Shown one piece after another: positions 9,160 to 17,126 of a stretch of DNA of 64,000 bases (position 1 is its first letter; each line of letters begins with the position of its first letter). A program made the position numbers and the translations under genes. Source of the DNA: JBCFAY01 sp038562375 (GTDB taxonomy: Bacteria; Bacillota; Clostridia; Christensenellales; CAG-138); NCBI GenBank assembly GCA_038562375.1, contig JBCFAY010000004.1, forward strand, positions 1 to 64,000, given 5' to 3'. The notes beneath the pieces are model-generated. The model was not told the origin of the DNA. It made no database searches and saw only the letters and a list, made by a program, of their open reading frames with translations.

Positions 9160-9765
9160 ATGAAAGAATATCGCTCTAGGCTTACCGCACCATTGAACTT
9201 CCATAATTTTAATCGTTACTTTGCAATACCGCTCGGTATGATTGTAACGATCGGGCAATTTATTTCGGAATTCGGTGTCAACGGATACACTGAGACGGGA
9301 CCCTTCAGCTGGCTCTATACGATGGACGCTATCTTTTATACTGCTCTGTTCATTCTATTGATGACCGCTTTTATCGGATTCTTGAGCTGGCATCATTCCG
9401 CCTATATCAGCTTTATGCTAATATTATCAGTCCAGATTATCTATAGACTCTTTGCTGTCTGTCTCTATATCATATATGCGCCCTCAATGTCGACGGACCC
9501 TTGGAGTACGGCGTTCGGTTACCTCATCTATGCGATCCTTGCATACATTTACTACAGGAAGAGAAAGCCCTTATTTGCAACTTATTATTCCGAGCCGGAA
9601 GAAGCAGTAAAAGAAACGCCACCAATGGAACAAACAAATATTGTGCGCTCGCCGCAAGTCCTGTTTTGCCGCAAATGCGGCGCAAAGTTGCCTTTAGACA
9701 GCCGATTCTGCAAAATCTGCGGTACAGAACTCCTTGTTTCCGCCACTGAATTTGGAAACAAGTGA
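9160..9765 (+). CDS. Membrane protein with C-terminal zinc ribbon
   Basis: The protein (201 aa) is of unrecognised function. About four hydrophobic segments span residues ~20-135. A charged linker follows, and a C-terminal zinc ribbon with two CxxC knuckles (CRKC and CKIC, about residues 167-190) ends the chain. This layout matches many short bacterial membrane proteins with a zinc_ribbon_2-type tail. AAAGGGG stands upstream of the ATG. Codons and base composition are more AT-rich than the flanking operons, which may mean later acquisition. It is monocistronic. Confidence 0.75.
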   Translation: MKEYRSRLTAPLNFHNFNRYFAIPLGMIVTIGQFISEFGVNGYTETGPFSWLYTMDAIFYTALFILLMTAFIGFLSWHHSAYISFMLILSVQIIYRLFAVCLYIIYAPSMSTDPWSTAFGYLIYAILAYIYYRKRKPLFATYYSEPEEAVKETPPMEQTNIVRSPQVLFCRKCGAKLPLDSRFCKICGTELLVSATEFGNK

Positions 9766-9807
9766 TAGCTTTATACTGTCGGCGCATCGCATCCGTTTCC
9801 AAATTTC

Positions 9808-9843
9808 AGCGTCGCGTACATCCGGCTGGAGGTGCGCGACGCT
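9808..9843 (+). other. Long hairpin after the zinc-ribbon gene
   Basis: A 9-bp perfect stem (AGCGTCGCG, 9808-9816, with 9835-9843) continues inward through ACATCC/GGAGGT with one mismatch. No T-run follows, so it is not a typical intrinsic terminator, but it lies 43 nt past a stop codon and may protect the mRNA 3' end. Confidence 0.4.
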
Positions 9844-9948
9844 CCGCAATATAGGCAGTCAATATGAAGGGTTAAAAGATAGTTAATTGTTAAACAATTT
9901 TAGTTCGCCAGTGAAATTTGTTTGTGAAATATCAGACGTATTTTTCTA

Positions 9949-9977
9949 TTGTAATATCAGTATTTTGCTGATACAAT
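9949..9977 (+). promoter_or_regulatory. Promoter of a candidate non-coding RNA, with palindrome in the spacer
   Basis: TTGTAA (9949-9954), a 17-bp spacer and TACAAT (9972-9977) form a plausible sigma-A promoter. The spacer holds the inverted repeat TATCAG/CTGATA (9955-9960 with 9968-9973), a possible operator. Confidence 0.55.
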
Positions 9978-9983
9978 TCAACA

Positions 9984-10228
9984 TGAGAAGATTTTTACCT
10001 TTGAAAACGCCCGTTTATGGTGCGATTTGAACATAGAAAATACGAAAACAACAGGTTCGGTGAAGAAGGTTTTATCTCGTCGAATACCGCAGCTTGGGAA
10101 CGCGCTGGGCGATTCAAACTTTGGATATACTATGCTTATCTCCAAGGGTTTGAGAGGCTTGCTGTTTTGTGCTGCTTTAAGGGTTTCCTCTGCTTCAGCG
10201 ACGCCCCGAAAGAAGGGAACTCTTTTTT
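9984..10228 (+). ncRNA. Candidate structured non-coding RNA or long leader upstream of fhs
   Basis: A promoter at 9949-9977 and an intrinsic terminator ending at 10228 bound about 245 nt without a convincing reading frame; the 87-codon ORF here starts without a Shine-Dalgarno sequence and runs through the terminator. Internal helices can be drawn, for example CTTTGGA with TCCAAGG (seven pairs, about 10128-10147) and CAGC with GCTG around 10099. I could not match it to 6S, SRP, tmRNA, RNase P, T-box or THF riboswitch consensus elements. It could be a stand-alone small RNA or a terminated leader. Confidence 0.4.
10179..10228 (+). terminator. Intrinsic terminator upstream of fhs
   Basis: AAGGGTTTCC (10179-10188) pairs with GGGAACTCTT (from 10215) over ten positions including two G-U pairs, and six Ts follow (10223-10228). 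The loop of about 26 nt is long but can form a smaller inner stem. Confidence 0.6.
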
Positions 10229-10355
10229 AACGTTTTATTCGCACTGCGGATATTCCTTGAAAACGCGTCTCGCGCGCTGAAGTACAACGTTCTTTTTCGA
10301 AAGAGTTCGGTATCGCATGCGCGGATGCAGGCAAACATCGCTGTATTAGAATGGC

Positions 10356-10395
10356 GCTTCGGCATTCAATCTTCCGAAGCACAACAAATTATAAT
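10356..10395 (+). promoter_or_regulatory. Probable fhs promoter with inverted repeat
   Basis: TATAAT at 10390-10395 is a perfect -10. A 7-bp inverted repeat GCTTCGG/CCGAAGC (10356-10362 with 10374-10380) covers the expected -35 area, where no good hexamer is seen, so an activator or repressor is likely. The predicted start near 10402 gives a leader of about 25 nt with GAAAGGGG before the ATG. Confidence 0.5.
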
Positions 10396-10427
10396 AATGC
10401 ATCTGAATGATCGAAAGGGGTACAATT

Positions 10428-12107
10428 ATGGGTTTCAAGAGCGACATCGAAATCGCACAGGAGGCTACGCTACAGCCAATCGAGAAAGTTGCCGCTTCCA
10501 TCGGCATCGCAAGCGATGATCTCGAGCTTTACGGCAAGTACAAGGCGAAGGTCAACAGCAGCGTCTTCAACGCTGTTGCCGGGAAGAAGGAAGGCAAGCT
10601 CATCCTCGTTTCCGCAATCACCCCGACCCCCGCGGGCGAAGGCAAAACCACCACGACGATCGGCCTTGGCGACGCGCTCAACAGGCTCGGCCACCGCACC
10701 ATCATCGCCCTGCGCGAACCCTCCCTCGGGCCGGTATTCGGCGTCAAGGGCGGCGCGGCCGGCGGCGGATATGCCCAGGTCGTCCCGATGGAGGATATCA
10801 ACCTCCATTTCACCGGCGACTTCCACGCCATCGGCGCCGCGAACAACCTGCTCGCCGCCATGATCGACAACCACATCTACCAGGGCAACGTGCTGGGGAT
10901 CGATGCCCGCCGCATCACCTGGAAGCGCTGTGTGGATATGAACGACCGCCAGCTTCGCTATATCGTTGATGGACTCAACGGCAAGGTCAACGGCGTCCCC
11001 CGTGAGGATGGCTACGACATCACCGTCGCCTCCGAGGTCATGGCGATACTGTGCCTCTCCAAGGATATCATCGACCTCAAGGAAAAGATCTCCCGCATCA
11101 TCATCGGCTACACCAGGGACAACCAACCCGTCACCGCCGGTCAGCTCAACGCGCATGGCGCGATGGCCGCGCTTTTGAAGGACGCCATCAAGCCGAATCT
11201 CGTGCAGACGCTCGAGCACACGCCCGCGTTCGTTCACGGCGGCCCGTTCGCCAACATCGCGCACGGCTGCAACAGCATTATGGCCACGAAGACGGCGCTC
11301 AAGCTCGCCGATTATGTCGTGACCGAAGCCGGTTTCGGCGCCGACCTCGGCGCTGAAAAATTCCTCGACATCAAGTGCAGGCTCGCAGGGCTGAACCCCT
11401 CTGCCGCCGTTATCGTCGCCACCGTCCGCGCTCTGAAGATGCACGGCGGCGTCGCCAAGACCGACTTGGGCAGCGAAAACCTTGAAGCCCTCGAGAAGGG
11501 TCTTCCGAACCTGCTCAAGCACATCGAAAACATCACCGTTAAGTTCGGTCTGCCCGCCGTGGTCGCGATCAACCGCTTCCCGACGGATAGCGAAGCCGAG
11601 CTCGAGCTCGTGCGCAGGAAGTGCAATGACCTCGGCGTGAACGTCGCCCTCTCCGAAGTGTGGGCCAAGGGCGGCGAAGGCGGAAAAGAGCTCGCGGAGC
11701 AGGTCATTCGCCTCGCGGATGCAAACACCACCCCGTACACCCCTGTCTATCCTTTGGATATGCCGATCCGCCAGAAGATCGAAACCATCGTCCGCGAGAT
11801 TTACGGCGGCGAAGGCGTGGACTTCATCGGCACCGCCGCGAAGGACATCGAAATGCTCGAGGAGCAGGGATTCGGCAACCTCCCGATCTGCGTCGCCAAG
11901 ACACAGTACTCCTTCTCGGACGACGCGAAAAAGCTCGGCCGTCCCACCGGTTTCCGCATCAGCGTAAAGACCGTGAAGGTGTCCGCCGGCGCCGGCTTCC
12001 TCGTCGTGCTCACCGGCGACATCATGACGATGCCCGGCCTGCCCAAGGTACCCGCCGCCGAGAAGATCGATATCGACGCGGACGGCAGGATCTCCAACCT
12101 GTTCTAA
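10428..12107 (+). CDS. fhs: Formate-tetrahydrofolate ligase
   Basis: The product (559 aa) makes 10-formyl-tetrahydrofolate from formate, tetrahydrofolate and ATP, the entry step of the methyl branch of one-carbon metabolism. The nucleotide-binding loop TPTPAGEGKTTTT lies at residues 65-77, and the length is standard. The ATG at 10428 follows GAAAGGGG; an upstream ATG at 10407 overlaps the presumed transcription start area. It is first in an fhs-fchA-folD operon that carries formate to methylene-tetrahydrofolate. No acetyl-CoA synthase or CO dehydrogenase gene is in view, so acetogenesis cannot be inferred. Confidence 0.97.
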   Translation: MGFKSDIEIAQEATLQPIEKVAASIGIASDDLELYGKYKAKVNSSVFNAVAGKKEGKLILVSAITPTPAGEGKTTTTIGLGDALNRLGHRTIIALREPSLGPVFGVKGGAAGGGYAQVVPMEDINLHFTGDFHAIGAANNLLAAMIDNHIYQGNVLGIDARRITWKRCVDMNDRQLRYIVDGLNGKVNGVPREDGYDITVASEVMAILCLSKDIIDLKEKISRIIIGYTRDNQPVTAGQLNAHGAMAALLKDAIKPNLVQTLEHTPAFVHGGPFANIAHGCNSIMATKTALKLADYVVTEAGFGADLGAEKFLDIKCRLAGLNPSAAVIVATVRALKMHGGVAKTDLGSENLEALEKGLPNLLKHIENITVKFGLPAVVAINRFPTDSEAELELVRRKCNDLGVNVALSEVWAKGGEGGKELAEQVIRLADANTTPYTPVYPLDMPIRQKIETIVREIYGGEGVDFIGTAAKDIEMLEEQGFGNLPICVAKTQYSFSDDAKKLGRPTGFRISVKTVKVSAGAGFLVVLTGDIMTMPGLPKVPAAEKIDIDADGRISNLF

Positions 12108-12129
12108 TCGGCGCATGAGGGAATTTGCC

Positions 12130-12756
12130 ATGATGACGGATCAAACCTGTAAGGAATTTATCGACAAGCTCGCCTCTTCCGCCCCGGTGCCCGGCGGCGG
12201 AGGGGCGTCCGCCCTCGTTGGGGCGCTCGGAGCGGCGCTTGGCGCGATGGTCGCCAACCTGACGTCGGGCAAAAAGAAATACGCCGACGTACAGCAGGAT
12301 ATCGAGCGACTGCTTGCTCAAGCAGAGATTTTAATCGGAGACCTTTCGGTCCTGATCGATAAGGACGCCGAGGTGTTTGAGCCGCTCTCGAAGGCCTATG
12401 GTCTTCCCCAGAACACGCCGGAGGAAAAAACGCTTAAAGAAGCTACGCTGGAAGCCGCGCTCAGAACCGCGTGCGAAGCGCCTCTTGCCATCATGGAAAA
12501 AGCGGCCGAGGCGATCGAGCTTCACAAAGAGCTTGCGCAAAAGGGCTCCCGAATTGCGATCAGCGATGTCGGCGTGGGCGTGTTGTTCTGCAAATCCGCT
12601 TTAATGGGCGCGAGCCTGAACATCTTTATCAACACGAAACTCATGAAGGATCGGCAGTACGCGGAAGAATTGAACGTGCGGACACGCTCCATGATCTCAC
12701 GGGGAGCCGCTCTGGCGGATTCAATCTATAAGAATGTGGAGGATTCGCTGCAATGA
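12130..12756 (+). CDS. fchA: Methenyltetrahydrofolate cyclohydrolase, FTCD-C type
   Basis: The product (208 aa) belongs to the formiminotransferase-cyclodeaminase C-terminal family; stand-alone members in clostridia (FchA) interconvert 10-formyl- and 5,10-methenyl-tetrahydrofolate. The signature APVPGGGGASALVGALGAAL lies near residue 18, and the chain is otherwise mainly helical. ATG 12130 (or the adjacent 12133) follows GAGGGA at good spacing, while the ATG at 12115 lacks one. It begins 22 bp after fhs and overlaps folD by 4 bp (ATGA). Its presence explains how the neighbouring FolD could lose cyclohydrolase residues. Confidence 0.92.
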   Translation: MMTDQTCKEFIDKLASSAPVPGGGGASALVGALGAALGAMVANLTSGKKKYADVQQDIERLLAQAEILIGDLSVLIDKDAEVFEPLSKAYGLPQNTPEEKTLKEATLEAALRTACEAPLAIMEKAAEAIELHKELAQKGSRIAISDVGVGVLFCKSALMGASLNIFINTKLMKDRQYAEELNVRTRSMISRGAALADSIYKNVEDSLQ

Positions 12757-13607
12757 TGGTTTTAAAAGGCGCTGAAGTCGCGGCCTCGATGAAAGAGGAG
12801 CTCATCCGCGAAGTGGAGGAGCAAAAGCTTAAGGGGATCTCCCCCATGCTCGGAATCGTCAGGGTGGGCGCGCGTTCGGACGATCTCGCGTATGAACGCG
12901 GCGCTATCAAGCGCTTCGCGGACGTCGGCATCGGCACGAAGGTCTTTGAATATCCCGAAACGATCAGTCAAGAGGAATTTATTGAAGGATTCTCATCCAT
13001 CAACGCGGATCCAAGTATCCACGGCATACTGCTGTTCAGGCCCTTGCCGAAGCATCTTGACGAGGAAGCCGTCCGCTCCCTCATCAATCCGCTCAAGGAT
13101 ATCGACTGCATGAGCCCGATCAACGCCTCCAAGGTCTTTTGCGGCGACGAGACCGGCTTTGCTCCCTGCACGCCCGAAGCCGTGATGCAGTTGCTCAAGC
13201 ACTATAACATCAATGTCGGCGGAAAGCGCGTCGTGGTGCTCGGCAGAAGCCTTGTCGTGGGCAAACCCCTTTTGATGCTGCTGCTTGGCCAGAACGCGAC
13301 CGTCACGGTATGCCACTCGAAGACCGCAAACCTGAAACAGGTTTGCAGCGAGGCCGAGATCCTCATTTCTGCGATGGGCAGGGCCAAGATGGTCACCAAG
13401 GACTATATCGGCAAGGACGCGGTCGTCGTCGATGTCGGCATCAACGTCGATAATGAAGGGAAGCTGTGCGGCGATGTCGATTTTGACAGCGCGTCCGAAA
13501 ACGCGTCGATGATCACACCCGTGCCCGGCGGCGTCGGCGCGGTTACAACGTTCATCCTCGCAAGGCATGTGGTTCGTTCGGCGGCGTACCTGACGGCCCA
13601 AAAATAA
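12753..13607 (+). CDS. folD: FolD-family methylenetetrahydrofolate dehydrogenase, cyclohydrolase site altered
   Basis: The protein (284 aa) has the usual FolD two-domain fold: N-terminal catalytic half, then a Rossmann half with GRSLVVGKP near residue 165 and the ending MITPVPGGVGAVTTFILA. Two residues used for cyclohydrolase chemistry in bifunctional enzymes are changed. In YxxxK the Tyr47 is kept but the Lys position is Ala51, and the Gln of the usual VQLPLP motif is Phe95 (LFRPLP). KDID near 115 is kept. I infer a dehydrogenase-only enzyme with FchA supplying the cyclohydrolase step. GGAGG precedes the ATG, which overlaps the fchA stop. Confidence 0.93.
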   Translation: MMVLKGAEVAASMKEELIREVEEQKLKGISPMLGIVRVGARSDDLAYERGAIKRFADVGIGTKVFEYPETISQEEFIEGFSSINADPSIHGILLFRPLPKHLDEEAVRSLINPLKDIDCMSPINASKVFCGDETGFAPCTPEAVMQLLKHYNINVGGKRVVVLGRSLVVGKPLLMLLLGQNATVTVCHSKTANLKQVCSEAEILISAMGRAKMVTKDYIGKDAVVVDVGINVDNEGKLCGDVDFDSASENASMITPVPGGVGAVTTFILARHVVRSAAYLTAQK

Positions 13608-13665
13608 GCGGACGGCGCAGACGGCGGCAGCCGTGAATGTCCGATTAAAACCAAAGACAACCGAA

Positions 13666-13700
13666 AGCCGGGCTCCTAAACAGGAAGCCCGGCTGTTTTT
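13666..13700 (+). terminator. Intrinsic terminator of fhs-fchA-folD
   Basis: AGCCGGGCT (13666-13674) pairs with AGCCCGGCT (13686-13694), an inner CCT/AGG pairing lengthens the stem, and GTTTTT follows. Confidence 0.92.
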
Positions 13701-13814
13701 GCACTATGCCGCCGAATTGGATAAAACCTGTCTCGTCGATACCTCACCGCCGCAAGAACCGCCGGCCGCACCGCATACTTTTATCGCCCGGCCTTGATCC
13801 GGCCATCTCTTCGA

Positions 13815-14864
13815 TCAAAGCGCGAGATCGATATGGTGGAGCATTCCCGCGGTTCCATCCTCCTTAAGAAACACGGAGCTTTTGCGCATTTGCCCCTGCT
13901 CTTCCCGGCCTTGCTTGAACGAGAATTCGGTATCGATGTTCTTCAGGCACAGCGCGCCGACCCCGGCCTCGCCAAAGCTCATGAGAACGGTTTTGCCGTC
14001 CTCGGTCATGTTGAATATCTTAAGTTTTCCGAACACGGGATCATTTTCGTCGATCCAACCGTTTTTATCGAGATCGTAGGCGCTGAGGTCCTTGAACCCA
14101 TCGCCGCTCTGGGGGCCGAACAGCTCCGACCCGTTGTTTATGGTTCCGTCGCCGTTCTTGTCCAAAGCGAGAAAACCGCCCTGCCCCGCGATGAAGGAGA
14201 CGTTCTCCTTGCTCCCGTCGCCGTCGAGGTCAAACGCAAACTTATTCTGAGTCAAACCGATGGCTCCGCCGCCAAGATTAATCGCCAGGGGATCCACGGA
14301 AGGCTGCGCCGCGTCGCCGATGCGGAGGCTCATGCCGCTGCTTTCATAATAGGATCGCTGCATCAGCAGTTGCATATCGAACGAAATGCTGCGTCCATCC
14401 TCGGTCTGAACGGTGCCGGAGGCGGCGAAATTCATCTGCTCTTCCTCCGCGTATACCTGCATCCTGTCATAGCTGATGCCCCAGCCCTGGTTCGCCGTCA
14501 CCTGGATATTCAGGCCCGTTCCTTCGCTCGATCCCATATCGCCGCTTAAATCCACGGAAGGATTGCTCAAGCGAATGCGCTTCCCGGTCGTAAGGTAGAA
14601 CAGCTCCTCTAAGAGCCGTATCTTGACGTCCATCGTGCGGTCCGCGTCGTCGGCCGATTTCATCCTTGACAGGTGCGATGCCGAATACGTCTGGAAGCTG
14701 CGCCTGCTTGAGCCGGTGTCCACGGTAAAGGAGGGCCATCCGCTCTGTCTGCCGCCGCTGCTTCTTCTGCCGCCCGACCATACATTTAAGTTCTCGACAA
14801 GGGTGTTTTCTGATTTCAACGAATGCGCGCTGCGAAGCGCAACGTTAGCGCCGGCTATTTTCAT
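13815..14864 (-). CDS. Hypothetical protein with DxDxDG calcium-binding loops
   Basis: The product (349 aa) is of unknown function. Three EF-hand-like calcium loops stand in the C-terminal half: FDLDGDGSKEN, LDKNGDGTINNGSELF and YDLDKNGWIDENDPVF. Similar triplets occur in secreted or surface proteins such as dockerin-like and RTX-associated modules. There is no N-terminal signal peptide; the chain begins MKIAGANVALRSAHS, followed by a Ser/Arg/Gly-rich low-complexity stretch. The ATG at 14864 is preceded by GGAGG 8 nt upstream, which decides the start. It is alone on its strand, and its leader contains two interleaved inverted repeats. Confidence 0.8.
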   Translation of the reverse strand: MKIAGANVALRSAHSLKSENTLVENLNVWSGGRRSSGGRQSGWPSFTVDTGSSRRSFQTYSASHLSRMKSADDADRTMDVKIRLLEELFYLTTGKRIRLSNPSVDLSGDMGSSEGTGLNIQVTANQGWGISYDRMQVYAEEEQMNFAASGTVQTEDGRSISFDMQLLMQRSYYESSGMSLRIGDAAQPSVDPLAINLGGGAIGLTQNKFAFDLDGDGSKENVSFIAGQGGFLALDKNGDGTINNGSELFGPQSGDGFKDLSAYDLDKNGWIDENDPVFGKLKIFNMTEDGKTVLMSFGEAGVGALCLKNIDTEFSFKQGREEQGQMRKSSVFLKEDGTAGMLHHIDLAL

Positions 14865-14895
14865 ATGCTTTGCCTCCATGCATGTTATACCGCCG

Positions 14896-14926
14896 CCGGA
14901 AGATGCGATGCTTCCGGTCGCATCGC
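14896..14926 (-). repeat. Interleaved inverted repeats in the leader of the calcium-loop gene
   Basis: CCGGAAG (14896-14902) is complementary to CTTCCGG (14911-14917), and GCGATGC (14905-14911) to GCATCGC (14920-14926). The pairings cross each other, so the leader RNA can form either of two hairpins or a pseudoknot 32 nt before the start codon. Confidence 0.6.
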
Positions 14927-14929
14927 GCC

Positions 14930-15234
14930 TTGGCAAGCTATGGTTTGGAAAGCTCCGTCCGTGGTCTTTCCTTGCCTTATTTATCGGTACAATGCACAAA
15001 TGATTGAGTATTTCTTGGGGAAATTCGCAAAATTCAACCCTTTTTTATGAGATTCGCCAGGTTTCGCGGCCGGTTTCATCCTAGGCCGCCGATCCGCTTG
15101 TCCACGCATGACGCCCGTGTCTGTTTTCAAAGATCAAACGTCCGGCCAAAGCCGCGTGCAAAAACGTCCGATATCGATCGAACGTCAAATAATTCTCTTC
15201 GCGCGATTGAGGCAAATAGCAAATGAATTGAAGA
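14930..15234. other. Intergenic stretch without a supported gene
   Basis: About 300 bp lie between the calcium-loop gene leader and the ROK kinase stop codon. I see no gene, no clear promoter and no strong terminator here. A run of six Ts at 15041-15046 is not preceded by a convincing stem. Confidence 0.5.
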
Positions 15235-16188
15235 TCATCCGATCGTTGTCCCGAATTCGCTCAGCAGCATGGCCGCGCCGATAATCCCCGCAGAATTGCC
15301 CATGCGCGCGGGAACGATGATGCAGGCGTGGCCGGGGACAGAAAGCCGTGAGCGCAGTTCATCAAAAAAATACTCTCCCGCCTCGCCGACGCCGCCGCCG
15401 ATGGCCAGCATCTCCGGATCGAGCGCGGCGATCAGCCCGCTCAGCGCGCCTGCGAGCGCAGTTAAGAACCTCTCGAAAATATCGAGGGCGATCTTATCCC
15501 CTTCCCGCGCGCAGTCGATGACGAGCCTCGCGTCGACCGCGCCGAACTCCCCGCGCGCTAAAGTAGCGATGCTGCAACTTGGAAACTCGATCAAAGCCTT
15601 CCGGCCTTCGCGAATAAGATATGCAGCCGTACACATGGATTCGATGCAGCCTCTGTTGCCGCAGGTACACCTCCCGCCGGACGCGTTGAAAATCATATGC
15701 CCGATCTCGACGCCGTTTCGCATCCCGCCGGGATACATTCGGCCGTTGAGTATCAATCCGCCGCCGACGCCGGTTCCAAGCGTCAGCAGCACGGCTGTTC
15801 TGCAGCCTCTGAGCGCGCCGGCGCACAGTTCGGCGAGAGCCGCGGCGTTCGCGTCGTTCTCTATGCTAAGAGGAATCCCGGGAAAGCTGTTTTCGAGCGC
15901 ATCCATAAGCCGTGCATCGTGCAGCTGAAGATTGTGGGCATTTAGGATGATCCTTCCGCTCCGGTCGATGCTGCCGGGCACCGCGACCCCGATCGATTCG
16001 ATTTTGTCCCATCCTATCCCCGATTGTGAGGTCATCTCAAGCGCCAGGTCGCGCAGGATCGAAGCGATGGCATCCACGCCCTCGCCGGTTGGAAACGCCG
16101 CGCTTGCGCGCGCAAGAATGCGGGCGTCGCCGTCGACGATTCCCGCCTTGATGCTGCTTCCGCCCACGTCAAAACCGATCCGCGCCAT
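15235..16188 (-). CDS. ROK family sugar kinase, probable glucokinase
   Basis: The cytosolic kinase (317 aa) has an N-terminal phosphate-binding DVGGSSIKAGIVD, the ROK zinc motif CTCGNRGC with an adjacent EIGH, and a second phosphate loop LLTLGTGVGGG. In Firmicutes such enzymes usually phosphorylate glucose or N-acetylhexosamines; substrate cannot be settled from sequence. AAGGAG before the ATG lies inside the end of hprK, only 3 bp upstream, so the two are translationally coupled. Pairing with the HPr kinase gene suggests a shared role in carbon control. Confidence 0.9.
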   Translation of the reverse strand: MARIGFDVGGSSIKAGIVDGDARILARASAAFPTGEGVDAIASILRDLALEMTSQSGIGWDKIESIGVAVPGSIDRSGRIILNAHNLQLHDARLMDALENSFPGIPLSIENDANAAALAELCAGALRGCRTAVLLTLGTGVGGGLILNGRMYPGGMRNGVEIGHMIFNASGGRCTCGNRGCIESMCTAAYLIREGRKALIEFPSCSIATLARGEFGAVDARLVIDCAREGDKIALDIFERFLTALAGALSGLIAALDPEMLAIGGGVGEAGEYFFDELRSRLSVPGHACIIVPARMGNSAGIIGAAMLLSEFGTTIG

Positions 16189-16191
16189 GCT

Positions 16192-17115
16192 TTACTCCTT
16201 TTTCTTCTGCATGTTGCTCCAGCGCTTATCGAACTCCTTCGCCGCATCGTAGCCGAGGCGCTTTAAGCGGAAGTTGCGCGCGGCGACCTCGATGACGATC
16301 GCCATGTTTCTGCCGGGGCGCACCGGCATGAGTATGCGGGGTACCTTCACGCCCAGCAGCTCGATGCTCGATTCCTCCAGACCCAGCCGCTCGTAAGCCT
16401 TTCCTTCCTTCCACAGCTCCATTTCGATGACGATATCGATGGATTTTTCGTTGATGACCGCGCCGACGCCGTACATATACCGTACGTCGATCAGCCCGAT
16501 GCCGCGGATCTCCATCAGGTGCCGTGTAAGCTCGGGAGCCGTACCGGAAAGCCTGTTTTTCGTGACGCGCGTAATCTCCACAACGTCGTCCGCCACGAGC
16601 CGATGCCCGCGCTTGATCATCTCAAGGGCGGCTTCGCTTTTGCCAAGCCCGCTCTCGCCCATGAGCATCACGCCGATGCCGTAGACGTCCAGCAGCACGC
16701 CGTGCCGCGTGATGGTAGGCGCAAGCACACGATCGAGATACACCATCGTCGAATGCGTTACGGACGTGGTGGATTGCTCGGATTTAAACGCGGGGATATT
16801 GTAGCGCTTTGCCGCCTCCAAAAGAGCAGGCAGCGGCGTCCATCCGTTCGCGAAAATGAGCGCTGGAACATCGTAGCGCATGAAGGTCTCGGCGCGCTGG
16901 GCGAGCAGCTCGGGATCCATCTGATTTAAGTAATGGATTTCCGCATTCCCGAACACCTGGATGCGTTCAAACGCAAAATGCACGAAAAAGCCTGAGAACT
17001 GCAAACCCGGGCGGTTGCAATCGCTGCTTTCCACGGTCAGGAATCCGCGCCCTTCGTCCAGCGTCCGAAGTTCAAGCGAGTTTGCGAATTCCGGAACCTG
17101 CAGAGTGACTTCCAT
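16192..17115 (-). CDS. hprK: HPr kinase/phosphorylase
   Basis: The product (307 aa) phosphorylates and dephosphorylates Ser46 of HPr, the switch for carbon catabolite control in Firmicutes. Its P-loop GESGLGKS is at 153-160, preceded by RHGVLLDVYGIGV, and the HPrK signature MEIRGIGLIDVRYMYGVG follows. Length matches the family. The start at 17115 follows AGGAGGAAGG; an upstream in-frame ATG at 17178 overlaps the HAD gene. The HPr and PTS genes themselves are not in this window. Confidence 0.97.
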   Translation of the reverse strand: MEVTLQVPEFANSLELRTLDEGRGFLTVESSDCNRPGLQFSGFFVHFAFERIQVFGNAEIHYLNQMDPELLAQRAETFMRYDVPALIFANGWTPLPALLEAAKRYNIPAFKSEQSTTSVTHSTMVYLDRVLAPTITRHGVLLDVYGIGVMLMGESGLGKSEAALEMIKRGHRLVADDVVEITRVTKNRLSGTAPELTRHLMEIRGIGLIDVRYMYGVGAVINEKSIDIVIEMELWKEGKAYERLGLEESSIELLGVKVPRILMPVRPGRNMAIVIEVAARNFRLKRLGYDAAKEFDKRWSNMQKKKE

Positions 17116-17126
17116 AAACCTTCCTC

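Noticed and set aside
10017..10280. 87-codon ORF upstream of fhs
   Set aside because: No ribosome site, and an intrinsic terminator interrupts it.
9766..10427. Tetrahydrofolate riboswitch upstream of fhs
   Set aside because: I looked for the THF-II/folT consensus elements and did not find them.
10470..12131. 553-codon ORF antisense to fhs
   Set aside because: It mirrors fhs in GC-rich codons, has no ribosome site and no recognisable domain.
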